Part shown: in pieces, positions 15,054-23,080 of the stretch
How the letters are laid out: the number at the start of each line of letters is the position of its first letter
How positions within the stretch are numbered: the first letter of the stretch is position 1
Origin: Phycisphaerales bacterium
GTDB lineage: Bacteria > Planctomycetota > Phycisphaerae > Phycisphaerales > UBA1924
Assembly: GCA_029260375.1 (NCBI GenBank)
Contig: JAJDDI010000083.1
Location: 1-46,803 of the forward strand
Length of the DNA stretch: 46,803 nucleotides
Direction: 5' to 3'
Position numbers and translations under genes: made by a program
The notes under the pieces: generated by a model
Seen by the model: the letters and a program-made list of their open reading frames with translations, nothing else
Database searches by the model: none
Told to the model about the DNA's origin: nothing

Positions 15054-15084
15054 GGTGCCACGGCTGACCCGGAGGGCAGCCGTG
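15054..15084 (+). repeat. REP hairpin downstream of RAYT
   Basis: GGTGCCACGGCTGACCC-GGA-GGG then CAGCCGTG, 15 bp after the RAYT stop. Forms an inverted pair with the copy at 15161-15192. Confidence 0.9.
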
Positions 15085-15362
15085 AACACGCACGCACGAT
15101 CCCGGAACTACGGCGAAGAGCTGCCGCGAGTTGGTGAGGTACAACGCCTTGCCCCCCCCACCACGGCTGCCCTCCGGGTCAGCCGTGGCACCGATCTCGA
15201 CCACACCGCCGGGTGCCGTGGAGACGCCGTCTTCGGCTTCTCCACGCCAACCATGATATTTTCTGCTCACACCACCACCCCGCGCGCGCAACATCCCCGC
15301 CCTCCCCCTCCCCAACCTTGCCCCGCGCCGCCACCGCGGTACGCTGCCCCGTACGCTGCCCC
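15085..15362. other. gap with one REP and no recognised gene
   Basis: Apart from the inverted REP (15161-15192) this holds proline-coding C-rich sequence and a duplicated GTACGCTGCCCC unit near 15340-15362. No convincing gene, promoter or RNA was found. Confidence 0.5.
15161..15192 (-). repeat. REP hairpin, inverted orientation
   Basis: Reverse complement of the copy at 15054-15084; together they form a BIME-like pair about 75 bp apart. Confidence 0.9.
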
Positions 15363-15689
15363 ATGCGCTGGCAACACACGAACATCTCCGACCCTGATGC
15401 CCAATGCCCAATCCCTGATGCCCTCCTCCGCGACCTCGCCGACGGCTCCCTCGGCGTCCACACCCTCTGCGACATCCACGACCTCACCCCTGCGCAGCTC
15501 GCCGACCTCTGCGAGTCGCCCCAGGTCCAGCGCGAGCTCGATGGCATCCGGCGCATCGCCGCGGCCCGCGAGCAGGCCATCGCCGCCCAGGCCCGCGTCG
15601 CCGCCCTCGACCGCCTCGTCCAAGCCGCCGCCGATCCAACCACCCCGCACGAGACCGCCCGCAAAGCCGCGGCGGCGCTCCTCAGATCC
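15363..15689 (+). CDS. hypothetical helical protein, 3' end disrupted by repeats
   Basis: From ATG 15363 the frame has the C-rich third positions of local genes and encodes a helical, Ala/Leu/Arg-rich protein (LLRDLADGSLGVHTLCDIHD, then AREQAIAAQARVAALDRLVQ), reminiscent of small planctomycete proteins of unknown function. After about residue 107 it enters a class C repeat and then two class B repeats with no stop. The frame stays open to 16883, through the antisense of the dockerin gene at 16011-16802, so the true stop seems lost. The boundary given is where unique sequence ends. The first ~20 codons overlap a GATGCC-type repeat, so the start is uncertain as well. Confidence 0.4.
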
Positions 15690-15736
15690 TCCCCCGCATG
15701 CGGGGGAGGTGTCCGCGCAGCGGACGGAGGGGGTGT
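15685..15736 (+). repeat. class C/B hybrid hairpin repeat
   Basis: CCTCCCCCGCATGCGGGGGAGG palindrome (split CCTCCCCCGC/GCGGGGGAGG) followed by GTGTCCGCGCAGCGGACGGAG: a class C head with the class B GTCCGC-GCA-GCGGAC hairpin. Confidence 0.8.
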
Positions 15737-15750
15737 CTCACCTTCCCCCC

Positions 15751-15801
15751 TTCTCCCCTCGGGGGAGAAGGTGTCCGCGCAGCGGACGGATGAGGGGCGT
15801 T
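15751..15801 (+). repeat. class B interspersed repeat
   Basis: TTCTCCCC-TCG-GGGGAGAA hairpin, then the GTCCGC-GCA-GCGGAC hairpin and the tail GGATGAGGGGCGTT. Confidence 0.85.
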
Positions 15802-15844
15802 ATCCCCTCGGTGGCGCCGGTTTCCAACCGGCCCCTCCCGATTT

Positions 15845-15897
15845 CCCTCTCCCCTCGGGGGAGAAGGTGTCCGCGCAGCGGACGGATGAGGGGCGTT
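15845..15897 (+). repeat. class B interspersed repeat
   Basis: Second copy in direct orientation 95 bp after the first, with the same two hairpins and tail. The remainder of 15690-16010 contains no gene. Confidence 0.85.
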
Positions 15898-16010
15898 CCA
15901 CTTCGTGGCCCCCATCTCCACGCCACCACCCGCGCACAAAAAAAGCGGCGAGCCGTCAAGGCCCGCCGCCGTCCCGTGACCTGGGGATGATCACGGAGGG
16001 GAAGTCAGAT

Positions 16011-16802
16011 TCACGGGCACCCCGCCCCGAACGCGCCCAGGAACGCGACCACATCAGAGAAATCAAAGCTCCCGAACGGCTCGGCCAGATCCGCCTCGGA
16101 CCCGCCAACAGCGAACGCCGACAGGAACGCGACGACATCCGAGAAATCCAGCGACCCCAGCGGCTCCGCCAGGTCGGCGACACTGCACGCCCCCGCCTGC
16201 CTGACAACCTGCATCCCGTTGAGCACCGACCGGATGTTCCCGCCGGGCAGGCCCGAGTGGAAGTCCAGCCGCCCATCGACACCGACCGTCGCGACCTGGC
16301 TCATGAACGTCACGCCATCGACATGCCCGCCGGTCCAGGAGCCCCCGACCAGCTCGGGCTCCTCGCTGTTCTGGTCGATCCGCAGCCGGCTCACCAGCGC
16401 GCTGTCATCGGGCGCGATCCCGTACAGGATCACCCGGTACTCGCCGGGCTCGAGGAACCGCATGAAAATGCACCCGTCGATCGGGTCGTTGTACGAAGTA
16501 AAGCAATCATCCAGCAGCGCCTCGTCCCCGCCGCTCGTGCCGGGGATGTCCGAAGCTTCAAGAACATCAAACCCGATGTTCATGATGTCCGCGGCGATGG
16601 GCGCCCCGTCGAGCCCGACCAGCGGGTACCGCTGCACCGGGGTCATCGCATCAAAGGTGTTCCAGACCCCGGGCAACCCCTCCGCCCCGTAACTCGCGGG
16701 CGGCGAGCTGTCGAGCGAACCCCACTCAACGTTGAACGACTGCCCGCAAGCCGCGAGCGTGCAAACCCCGACGACGCCGATGAATGCCGCGATACGAATC
16801 AT
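16011..16802 (-). CDS. exported GC-type dockerin protein
   Basis: 263 residues. The N-terminus is a hydrophobic signal with a possible lipobox (LAAC, Cys19), so it is exported and perhaps lipid-anchored. Residues 20-205 form a beta-rich domain with paired cysteines (DDCFTSYNDPIDGCIFMRFL) that I do not recognise; the phrase-like VEPGEYRVILYG pattern resembles structural exported domains. Residues 206-263 are the GC-type dockerin: Cys206, two ADLAEP-G--DFSDVVAFL repeats 28 residues apart, and terminal GCP. The gene's 5' end faces the AT-rich gap proposed as a replication origin. Confidence 0.82.
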   Translation of the reverse strand: MIRIAAFIGVVGVCTLAACGQSFNVEWGSLDSSPPASYGAEGLPGVWNTFDAMTPVQRYPLVGLDGAPIAADIMNIGFDVLEASDIPGTSGGDEALLDDCFTSYNDPIDGCIFMRFLEPGEYRVILYGIAPDDSALVSRLRIDQNSEEPELVGGSWTGGHVDGVTFMSQVATVGVDGRLDFHSGLPGGNIRSVLNGMQVVRQAGACSVADLAEPLGSLDFSDVVAFLSAFAVGGSEADLAEPFGSFDFSDVVAFLGAFGAGCP

Positions 16803-17038
16803 GTTCGATCTCCTGTCACCGATCCGCGATCGGGAGACCCATCCCGCCCCGGCCGACCAGCGCGCCGACCGAGCTGTGAATAAGCATACAAGAAACCGTC
16901 CGCATCACGACGCAATTATCACGCGATGCGAAGAATGAGACTGCATTTCGCGGTGCATATGCCACGCCACGCGTCACCCGAACCTGTGCATATTCACAAG
17001 CCGCCCTCCCCGCCCGCCCGGCGCCGTACGCTCACCCC
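16803..17038. other. candidate replication origin (AT-rich gap with DnaA-box-like sites)
   Basis: A 236-bp gap between divergent genes, clearly AT-richer than its surroundings at 16870-17000. It has a full match to the DnaA-box consensus TTATNCACA on the minus strand (TGTGAATAA, 16875-16883), TGTGCATAT (16985-16993), overlapping ATATTCACA (16990-16998) and GGTGCATAT (16952-16960), the last three one mismatch or more from consensus. It lies within about 1 kb of the place where the + strand changes from C-rich to G-rich, the direction expected of an origin. No dnaA, dnaN or parAB gene is in the window. Confidence 0.42.
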
Positions 17039-17884
17039 ATGCTCATCACCCTCATCTGGCTCTTCGCCATCACCCTCGCCGCGCTGCTCGCCGCCGCGCT
17101 CCTGCTCCACACGCTCCCGAAGGTCGGCCTCGCCGCCCTCACCCGCTGGCTCGCCGCCGCGCCGGGGCTCGACCTGGCCGTTGCCTACTTCACCGTCGCG
17201 CCCCAGGTCGTAGCCATCATCATCGCCGTCAACACGCGCGGGCAGACCAACGCCTGGGCCGCCGCGGGCCTGGGCCTGCTCGCCGCCATCGCCGCCCAGG
17301 TCGCCGCCACCACCCTCTGGGGCTGGGCGCACGAGCTGTGCAACCCCAAAGCCCGGCGCGGCCCGCGCATCGTCGCGACGCTCAACCGCAAGGTCGGGCG
17401 CTTCCGCAACCACACCGCCGTCTGGTGGACCGCCTGGGCGGTCCCCCTGTTCGCGCTCGTGCGCATCGCCGAGCTGCTGATATATCCGCCGCTGATCTGG
17501 CTGGTGAAGTTCCCCCGCTACAAGCAGTCCGAGTGGGTCAACATCAGCCGCCACAAGTTCGACGGGCTCGTCGGGCACGACCTGATCTGGTGCCTCTACT
17601 GCGACTGGATGACCGGCGTCTGGTCGCTGGGCACCGAGATGCTCCGCAACGTCGAGTCGTTCTGGTGCCCGATCCGCTTCGACTCGAGCAAGAAGTGCGA
17701 GAACTGCACCATGGACTTTCCCGACATCGACGCCGGCTGGGTCCCCTCCGACGGAACGATGGGCGACGTGGTCAAGGTCCTCGAGCAGAAGTACCCCCGG
17801 GAGGGCCGGGCCTACGCCTGGTTCGGTCACCCCGTCCGCCTGACCCGCGAGGGGGGCGATCTTCACACCGACGGAAGCGACTGA
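17039..17884 (+). CDS. membrane protein of unknown function with Cys motifs
   Basis: 281 residues. Four hydrophobic segments are visible at about 3-25, 45-62, 70-95 and 135-160, followed by a hydrophilic C-terminal half. That half has a dense conserved-looking block, GHDLIWCLYCDWMTGVWSLG then EMLRNVESFWCPIRF, and a CENC pair, which could bind metal. I do not know a named function; the block looks like a conserved uncharacterised family found in several phyla. The compositional skew flip of the window occurs within or just after this gene (C-rich start, balanced to G-rich end). It is divergent from the dockerin gene at 16011-16802. Confidence 0.7.
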   Translation: MLITLIWLFAITLAALLAAALLLHTLPKVGLAALTRWLAAAPGLDLAVAYFTVAPQVVAIIIAVNTRGQTNAWAAAGLGLLAAIAAQVAATTLWGWAHELCNPKARRGPRIVATLNRKVGRFRNHTAVWWTAWAVPLFALVRIAELLIYPPLIWLVKFPRYKQSEWVNISRHKFDGLVGHDLIWCLYCDWMTGVWSLGTEMLRNVESFWCPIRFDSSKKCENCTMDFPDIDAGWVPSDGTMGDVVKVLEQKYPREGRAYAWFGHPVRLTREGGDLHTDGSD

Positions 17885-17988
17885 TAGCCAACGGGTTGGG
17901 ATTGACGCGAAAGAACGCTGTCAGAACGGGCCGTGAGATGCTGGAATCGGTGTAACCCCGGTCGCCTGATCCCGTAGAAGAGTTCACC

Positions 17989-18405
17989 ATGAACACCACA
18001 CTCCGCTCCGTCGTTGGCCTTGGCCTGTGCTCTGTCGTCCTGATGTCCGGCTGCGTCGTCGCGGTGGGCAACCGCGACTATTCGAAGCTGGACTCGGGCG
18101 CCCACCGAGTCGTGAGCCAGTCGCAGTTCGAGTCGGTGATCGAGGCGAACAAGACCGTCCACCTCGGGATGCGTCAGCGGGACGTGCTGGCGACGTACCC
18201 GGCGGACCTGGTGACCAAGTTCGAGTCCGGGCACTACGGCGGGCGCGATCTGGAGGTCTGGCAGGTCCGCGCGGTCAGCCGCTCGGGCGGGGGCAGCTTC
18301 CAGCGCTGGCTGTACTTCGTGGACGGCTCGCTGGTCGAGATGGCCCGCAGCGAGATCGACTACCGGGACGAGCCGGGGACGCTCGACCGCTGGCTGGACA
18401 ACTGA
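17989..18405 (+). CDS. small lipoprotein
   Basis: 138 residues with a lipoprotein signal ending at Cys22 (LMSGC). The mature part is one small alpha/beta domain; the segment TVHLGMRQRDVLATYPADLV (short helix after a V-LGM turn) recalls the SmpA/OmlA (BamE) fold, where V--GMT---V-----G is typical, but the match is loose. It follows the membrane protein gene by 104 bp on the same strand and precedes the acetyltransferase gene by 31 bp, so it may share a transcript with them. No function is assigned. Confidence 0.68.
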   Translation: MNTTLRSVVGLGLCSVVLMSGCVVAVGNRDYSKLDSGAHRVVSQSQFESVIEANKTVHLGMRQRDVLATYPADLVTKFESGHYGGRDLEVWQVRAVSRSGGGSFQRWLYFVDGSLVEMARSEIDYRDEPGTLDRWLDN

Positions 18406-18436
18406 CCGACGCGACCGGGCGCTGTATCTTTGAGGG

Positions 18437-18964
18437 ATGCGGGTCCGACCCTACACACCCGATGACGCGGGCGCGATCGCCTCGATCCTCAACCACGAGA
18501 TCGAGCACGGCGTCGCCCACTTCGGGACCGAGCCCACGACCGCCGAAGCCGTTCGCGCCGAGCTGGCGGCGCTGCCTCCGCGATACCCCGCGCTGATCGC
18601 GGAGGACGACTCGGGCGTGCTGGGGTTCTGCAAGTCGTCGCCCTGGAAGCCTCGTGGGGCGTACGCGTGGAGCGTGGAGACCACGGTGTACGTCCGCGCC
18701 GGCGCACACGGGCGCGGTGTGGGCCGGGCGTTGTACGGCGAGTTGTTTGCAGCGCTTCGTGGCTTGGGGTATCGCACGGCGATCGGGGGGATCACGCTTC
18801 CCAATGACGCGAGCGTGGCGCTGCACGAGGCGATGGGGATGAGGCCCGTGGCGCGGCTGCCGCACATGGGGTACAAGTCCGGCGCATGGCACGACGTGGG
18901 GTACTGGGCGGTGGACCTGAACCCGTCGATGGCGGATCGGGCGCCGGGGGCGTTTGGTGATTAG
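18437..18964 (+). CDS. GNAT N-acetyltransferase, phosphinothricin acetyltransferase-like
   Basis: 175-residue GNAT enzyme that would transfer acetyl from acetyl-CoA to an amino group. The N-terminus RPYTPDDAGAIASILNHEIE, SVETTVYVRAGAHGRGVGRA-LY (acetyl-CoA loop, 90-100) and the ASVALHEAMGM segment match the PAT/MddA group, whose members acetylate phosphinothricin, methionine sulfone or sulfoximine. The natural substrate cannot be told from sequence. The stop overlaps the stop of the convergent asparagine synthetase gene by 4 bp. Third positions turn G-rich here, unlike genes before 17 kb. Confidence 0.85.
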   Translation: MRVRPYTPDDAGAIASILNHEIEHGVAHFGTEPTTAEAVRAELAALPPRYPALIAEDDSGVLGFCKSSPWKPRGAYAWSVETTVYVRAGAHGRGVGRALYGELFAALRGLGYRTAIGGITLPNDASVALHEAMGMRPVARLPHMGYKSGAWHDVGYWAVDLNPSMADRAPGAFGD

Positions 18965-20793
18965 CCCCACCAGCGCTCGCCCCAGAGGGCGATGTTGAGC
19001 ATGGGCCAGGCCATGGGCCAGGTCCGCTCGGGCTGCTGGACCACGGCGGCCCGGGCGGCGTCGGTGAACAGCTCGCGCGCGAGGGTCGAGCGCTGCAGGG
19101 CTGGCAGTTGGTCGGCGAGCCAGCCCTGGAAGGGGAGCGGGAAGCTGGCCTTGGGGCGAGAGACGATCTGGTGCGGGAGATCCCTGGCGAACGCGTCGCG
19201 CAGGGCGATCTTGGTTCGTGAGGGCAGGGCGCCGTCGGGCGGGGTGTACTTGCTCGACATGGGCAGGCGCTCGCACAGCGAGGCGATTTCGATGTCGGCA
19301 AACGGCGTTCGCCCCTCGACGGACTCGAGCATGGCAGCGCTGTCGAGACGCTGGAGCAGGTTGGCCAGGTTCATGCGGCGTTGGAAGCGGAGGTGGTCCT
19401 GCAGGCGGGACTCGCGCGGGGTCTCGCGTGGCATCGGGTCCGGGCGCGACGCCTCGATCCAGGCGAACTCGCTGGCGTAGGCCTGGGTGAGCGCGTGGTC
19501 GCTCTCGATGGCTCTCAGGGCGGGCTCGTTGAGGACGCCGGCCTTGGCGGCGGGGGGGATCCAGGCGTTGGCCATGATGTGGAACAGCGCGGGATCGCTG
19601 GGCAGGTGGGGGGCGGCACCCGCGTGCTCCCAGGCCTGGAGCATGGGGATCTCGTAGCCCCCCAGCAGTTCGTCGGCGCCCTCGCCGGACAGCGCGACGA
19701 CGTGGCCCTGGCTGCGGAGCACGCGGGCGACCTCGTTGATGGCGACCTCGTTGGGCGTGGACAGGGGCATGCCCTGTCGGGCGATCATGTCGGGCCAGCG
19801 CTGCGTGAAGAGTTCGCGCGTGATGGGGGCCTCGGTGTGGTTGACGCCCAGGTGGCCCGCGACGAGGCGTGCGGCGGCGAAGTCGTCCGAGTCTGACCCG
19901 GCGGCGTGGGCGCCCGCGCAGTAGGTGTTGAGCGATCCTGTGTGCTGGCGCGCCACTGCGGTGATCACGGAGCTGTCGAGCCCCCCCGAGAGCAGGGCGC
20001 AGGTGGGGACATCGGCGCGGAGGTGGCGAAAGACCGAGTCCGAGACATCGGCGCGGAAGTCTTCGGCGCCTTGAAGCGTTTGCGTGCGGCGGGCGCTCCA
20101 GAGGTCCGTCGAGGTCTCGCGCAGGGTGTCTGAGCGGAGGTCGATGGTGATCTGCTCGCCGGGGCGGAGCGAGCGGACGCCCTGGAAGAGTGTGCGCTCG
20201 CGGGTGACGGTGCGGATGGTCGTGAGGTAGGCGCTGACGCCCTGGAGATCGGGGCGGGCGGGGATGTGCGGGTGGGCGAGGATGGCGGGGATCTCGGAGG
20301 CGATGACGGCCTGGGGCTGGGCGGCGATTGTCCCGGTCCAGAGATAGAGGGGCTTGACGCCCAGCGGGTCGCGGGCGATGGTCAGGGTTTGGTTGTCGCG
20401 GTCGTGCAGGGCGAGGGCGTACATGCCGCGGAGGCGCGACAGGGCGCTCGGCCCCCAGGTGATGAGCGCCTGGAGGACGGTCTCGGTGTCGCAGCTGGAG
20501 CGGAAGCGGACGGCGAGGCGGGTGAGCTGCTCGCGGAGGTCGGCGTCGTTGTAGAGCTCACCGTTGTAGATGAGGGCGTAGCGGTCGTCGGGGCTGGCCA
20601 TGGGCTGGCGCCCGGCGGGGGTGGGGTCGATGACGCTGAGGCGACGGTGGGCGAGGATGACGTTGTCGCGGCGGGAGAGTGTGGCGTCGTCGGGGCCGCG
20701 GTGGGCCATTGCGTCGCGCATGGCGATGGCTTGGGTGTCGGTGATCTGGAGGTCGGCGCCGTCGCGGGTGGCGAGGGCGAGGATGGCGCACAT
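18961..20793 (-). CDS. asnB: asparagine synthase (glutamine-hydrolysing)
   Basis: 610 residues. Starting at ATG 20793 places Cys2 (MCAIL) as the glutaminase nucleophile, which fixes the start; the frame is open another 144 codons but that stretch is antisense-like repeat sequence. The class II glutaminase part has HRGPDDA (31-37) and YNGELYND (76-83); the synthetase part has the PP-loop SGGLDSS (269-275) and ALSGEGADELLGGY. It converts aspartate, glutamine and ATP to asparagine. Paralogues with this layout also serve in exopolysaccharide or peptide modification, but no such cluster is present, so asparagine synthesis is the simplest reading. Confidence 0.93.
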   Translation of the reverse strand: MCAILALATRDGADLQITDTQAIAMRDAMAHRGPDDATLSRRDNVILAHRRLSVIDPTPAGRQPMASPDDRYALIYNGELYNDADLREQLTRLAVRFRSSCDTETVLQALITWGPSALSRLRGMYALALHDRDNQTLTIARDPLGVKPLYLWTGTIAAQPQAVIASEIPAILAHPHIPARPDLQGVSAYLTTIRTVTRERTLFQGVRSLRPGEQITIDLRSDTLRETSTDLWSARRTQTLQGAEDFRADVSDSVFRHLRADVPTCALLSGGLDSSVITAVARQHTGSLNTYCAGAHAAGSDSDDFAAARLVAGHLGVNHTEAPITRELFTQRWPDMIARQGMPLSTPNEVAINEVARVLRSQGHVVALSGEGADELLGGYEIPMLQAWEHAGAAPHLPSDPALFHIMANAWIPPAAKAGVLNEPALRAIESDHALTQAYASEFAWIEASRPDPMPRETPRESRLQDHLRFQRRMNLANLLQRLDSAAMLESVEGRTPFADIEIASLCERLPMSSKYTPPDGALPSRTKIALRDAFARDLPHQIVSRPKASFPLPFQGWLADQLPALQRSTLARELFTDAARAAVVQQPERTWPMAWPMLNIALWGERWWG

Positions 20794-20890
20794 GGGGGGG
20801 GTATCGGCGTGTGCAGGGGGATTTGAGGAGATGTTGGGCCTGGAAGTCCGCGGGGGCAGAGAGGGCGATGGCGGGGTGTTCGGGGAACAC

Positions 20891-20944
20891 CGACGCCCCT
20901 CATCCGTCCGCTGCGCGGACACCTTCTCCCCCGAGAGGAGAAGG
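20891..20944 (-). repeat. class B repeat just after a dockerin gene stop
   Basis: Inverted copy of the 15751 unit (GTCCGC-TGC-GCGGAC plus CCTTCTCCCC/GAGGAGAAGG). It ends 4 bp from the TAA of the metalloprotease gene. Confidence 0.85.
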
Positions 20945-20947
20945 GGG

Positions 20948-22867
20948 TTAGGGGCAGCCGGCGGCGAAGTCGGTGATGAAGCCCAGGACGTCGCTGAAAT
21001 CGAAGACGCCGAGGGGCGGGGAGACGTCGGCGGCGGGATCCTCGGCGGCGAAGGCGGTGAGGAAGGCGAGCACGTCGGAGAAGTCGAGGACGCCGAAGGG
21101 CTCGGAGAGGTCGGCGAGCGAGCAGCCGGCGGTGGAGATGGTAAGGGTGGCGGGTTCAGAGGCGATCGTGCCGCAGTCGATGATGACGTTGCAGGTGTAG
21201 ACACCGGCGTCGTCTTGGGTGACATCTTCGAGGGTTAGGGTGGTGGAGCCGAGTGCGTTGAGGATGATCTCGCCGTCCTTTTCCCAGAAGATGAGGGAGG
21301 GTGTCCCCGGGAACGCGGCGGTGAGGACGACGGTCTGGCCCGTGGCGGCGGTCTGCGACTGAGGGTTGAGCGTGAACTCTGGGTTGACGACGCTGAGCAG
21401 GGCGGCCTGGGAGGTGATGCTGATGCAGTCGTTGGAGACGACGCAGTCGTAGATGGCGGAATCTGCGGGCGCTGCGGCGGCGATGTTGAGGGTGGGCTCA
21501 TCGGCGCCGGCGATGGGCTGGGCGTCGCGGCGCCACTGGTAGGTGACGGAGCCGGGCGCGGACTCGATGGTATCGACGCTGAGGGAGGCGGGCTCGCCGA
21601 CGCAGGCCTGGGCGTCGGTGGGGTCGGCGGTGATGGCGAAGGCGGCGCAGCCGAGCGAGGTCCGGTGGGCGGCCATGAGGGAGGCGGTGAGTCTGTGGGT
21701 CTCGGCGTTGTGGGCGGCCTGGGGGTCGCCGATGGGGACGCCGGTGGGCGTGCCGAGGTAGAGGACGTCGGGGTTGGAGAAGCGGGCGATGCGTGTGCCG
21801 CTGGAGGTGGCGAGGATGGTGCGCCGGAGGGCGCCGGCGGAGGTGGTGAAGACGCGACCGAAGGAATACGGGAACCAGCCGCTGTTTGCGGCGGCGCGGT
21901 CGTGGGCGCAGCCCATGGTGTGCCCGAGCTCGTGGGGGAAGGTGAGGTTGCCGATGGCGCAGCTGCGAACGGAGACGCTGAAGGCGGAGTTGGCGCTGGC
22001 GGGGTTGAGGTAGCCGGTGCCGCAGGCGTTGGAGGCGGTGTTGACGATCATGGCGACGTTGTCGGCGGCGACGGCGTTGCGGACGGAGTGGATCTCGTCA
22101 ATGAGCCCGTCGCTGGCGGAGCGGAGGCGTGAGAGGTCGGTTCCGGTGTTGCCGCTCTCGGTGTAGCTCACTTCCTGGGCGTGGACGAGGTTTATGACGA
22201 GGTTGGTGATCTCGGAATCGAGGTAGGCCTGGTTGGTGATATCGACGGCGTTCTGGCAGAAGGCGAAGGCGGCGTCGTGCCCGCCGAGGGTGTTGCGGAT
22301 GGCTGGGGTGTAGACGATCATCTGATCGACGACGGTGATGCCTCGGGGAGCGGGGCCGGTGGGGATGAAGGGTTGGGCGGCGTCGTCCACGGCGCAGGGG
22401 AGGAAGGCGGCGGGGTCAACCTCGATGAGCTGGTGGATGCGCTGGCCGTCGGGGGTGCGCATGCCGGTGGGCTCGATGACGAATGCGCCCAGTTCGGGGT
22501 GCTCGATGCGGGCGGAGACGGCGTCGGCGTAGATTGTGATGACGGCGCGGGAGTCGGGGTGGTCGGCGACGTGCGCAATGATGGTGGTGGCGTCGTTGGA
22601 GCGGCGGAGGACGCGTTCGATGTTGAGCGGGGCGGGCTGGGCGAAGAGCTCGAACTCGAGGGTGTCCTGGTGGGTCGCGTTGGGTGAGCGGGCCTGGGTC
22701 AGGGCGCCCAGGTCGAGGGAGACCAGGGCGACGCGGTGGGCGGCGGGGTGGTCGGAGATGAAGTCGGGGCGCCCGGCGTCGCGGGCGATCGGGGCGGCCG
22801 GGGCGGGTTGGGTATTGACGAGGGACAGGGCGGCGGTGATGGCCAGCGCGGCGAGCGTGCGTGTCAT
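20948..22867 (-). CDS. exported zinc metalloprotease with Ig-like domains and GC-type dockerin
   Basis: 639 residues. Signal peptide ~1-25 (ending PAPAAP). A propeptide-like region is followed by a metzincin protease domain with the full zinc motif HELGHTMGCAH (312-322), as in reprolysin-like M12B peptidases, and several paired cysteines. Two Ig-like domains follow at about 412-495 and 497-580 (VTYQWRRDAQPIAGA; DDAGVYTCNVIIDCG). Residues 582-639 are the GC-type dockerin: Cys582, two DFSDVLAFL-type repeats, GCP. The second repeat is slightly divergent (VSPPLGVFDFSDVLGFI). It is the downstream end of a run of four dockerin genes on this strand and would act outside the cell. Confidence 0.87.
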   Translation of the reverse strand: MTRTLAALAITAALSLVNTQPAPAAPIARDAGRPDFISDHPAAHRVALVSLDLGALTQARSPNATHQDTLEFELFAQPAPLNIERVLRRSNDATTIIAHVADHPDSRAVITIYADAVSARIEHPELGAFVIEPTGMRTPDGQRIHQLIEVDPAAFLPCAVDDAAQPFIPTGPAPRGITVVDQMIVYTPAIRNTLGGHDAAFAFCQNAVDITNQAYLDSEITNLVINLVHAQEVSYTESGNTGTDLSRLRSASDGLIDEIHSVRNAVAADNVAMIVNTASNACGTGYLNPASANSAFSVSVRSCAIGNLTFPHELGHTMGCAHDRAAANSGWFPYSFGRVFTTSAGALRRTILATSSGTRIARFSNPDVLYLGTPTGVPIGDPQAAHNAETHRLTASLMAAHRTSLGCAAFAITADPTDAQACVGEPASLSVDTIESAPGSVTYQWRRDAQPIAGADEPTLNIAAAAPADSAIYDCVVSNDCISITSQAALLSVVNPEFTLNPQSQTAATGQTVVLTAAFPGTPSLIFWEKDGEIILNALGSTTLTLEDVTQDDAGVYTCNVIIDCGTIASEPATLTISTAGCSLADLSEPFGVLDFSDVLAFLTAFAAEDPAADVSPPLGVFDFSDVLGFITDFAAGCP

Positions 22868-23023
22868 GGGGGCTCCGGGACTGCGAGCGTGTTCGGGGTG
22901 GCGATTATCGCCCCGAGGGGGGCGTATCGGACGCTACGCATTCTCGGGCGTTTGGTTCCGGCTTAGGGGGCGCGCGGCGAGTAGTTGAAAGAGGAAGTTC
23001 GCAGCGATGGAGGCCGCTCTCAC

Positions 23024-23077
23024 CGACGCCCCTCATCCGTCCGCTGCGCGGTCGCCTTCTCCCCAGAGGGGAGAAGG
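23024..23077 (-). repeat. class B repeat just after a dockerin gene stop
   Basis: Inverted copy; the first hairpin is slightly changed (GTCCGCTGCGCGGTC). It lies 4 bp beyond the TGA of the beta-propeller cytochrome gene. The rest of 22868-23023 holds no gene. Confidence 0.85.
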
Positions 23078-23080
23078 AGA

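Noticed and set aside
15685..15897. CRISPR-like array
   Set aside because: Units are two-hairpin interspersed repeats with irregular spacing, no uniform spacers and no cas genes.
20794..21225. Upstream extension of asnB
   Set aside because: It would displace the catalytic Cys2 and read through a class B repeat and the neighbouring dockerin 3' end.
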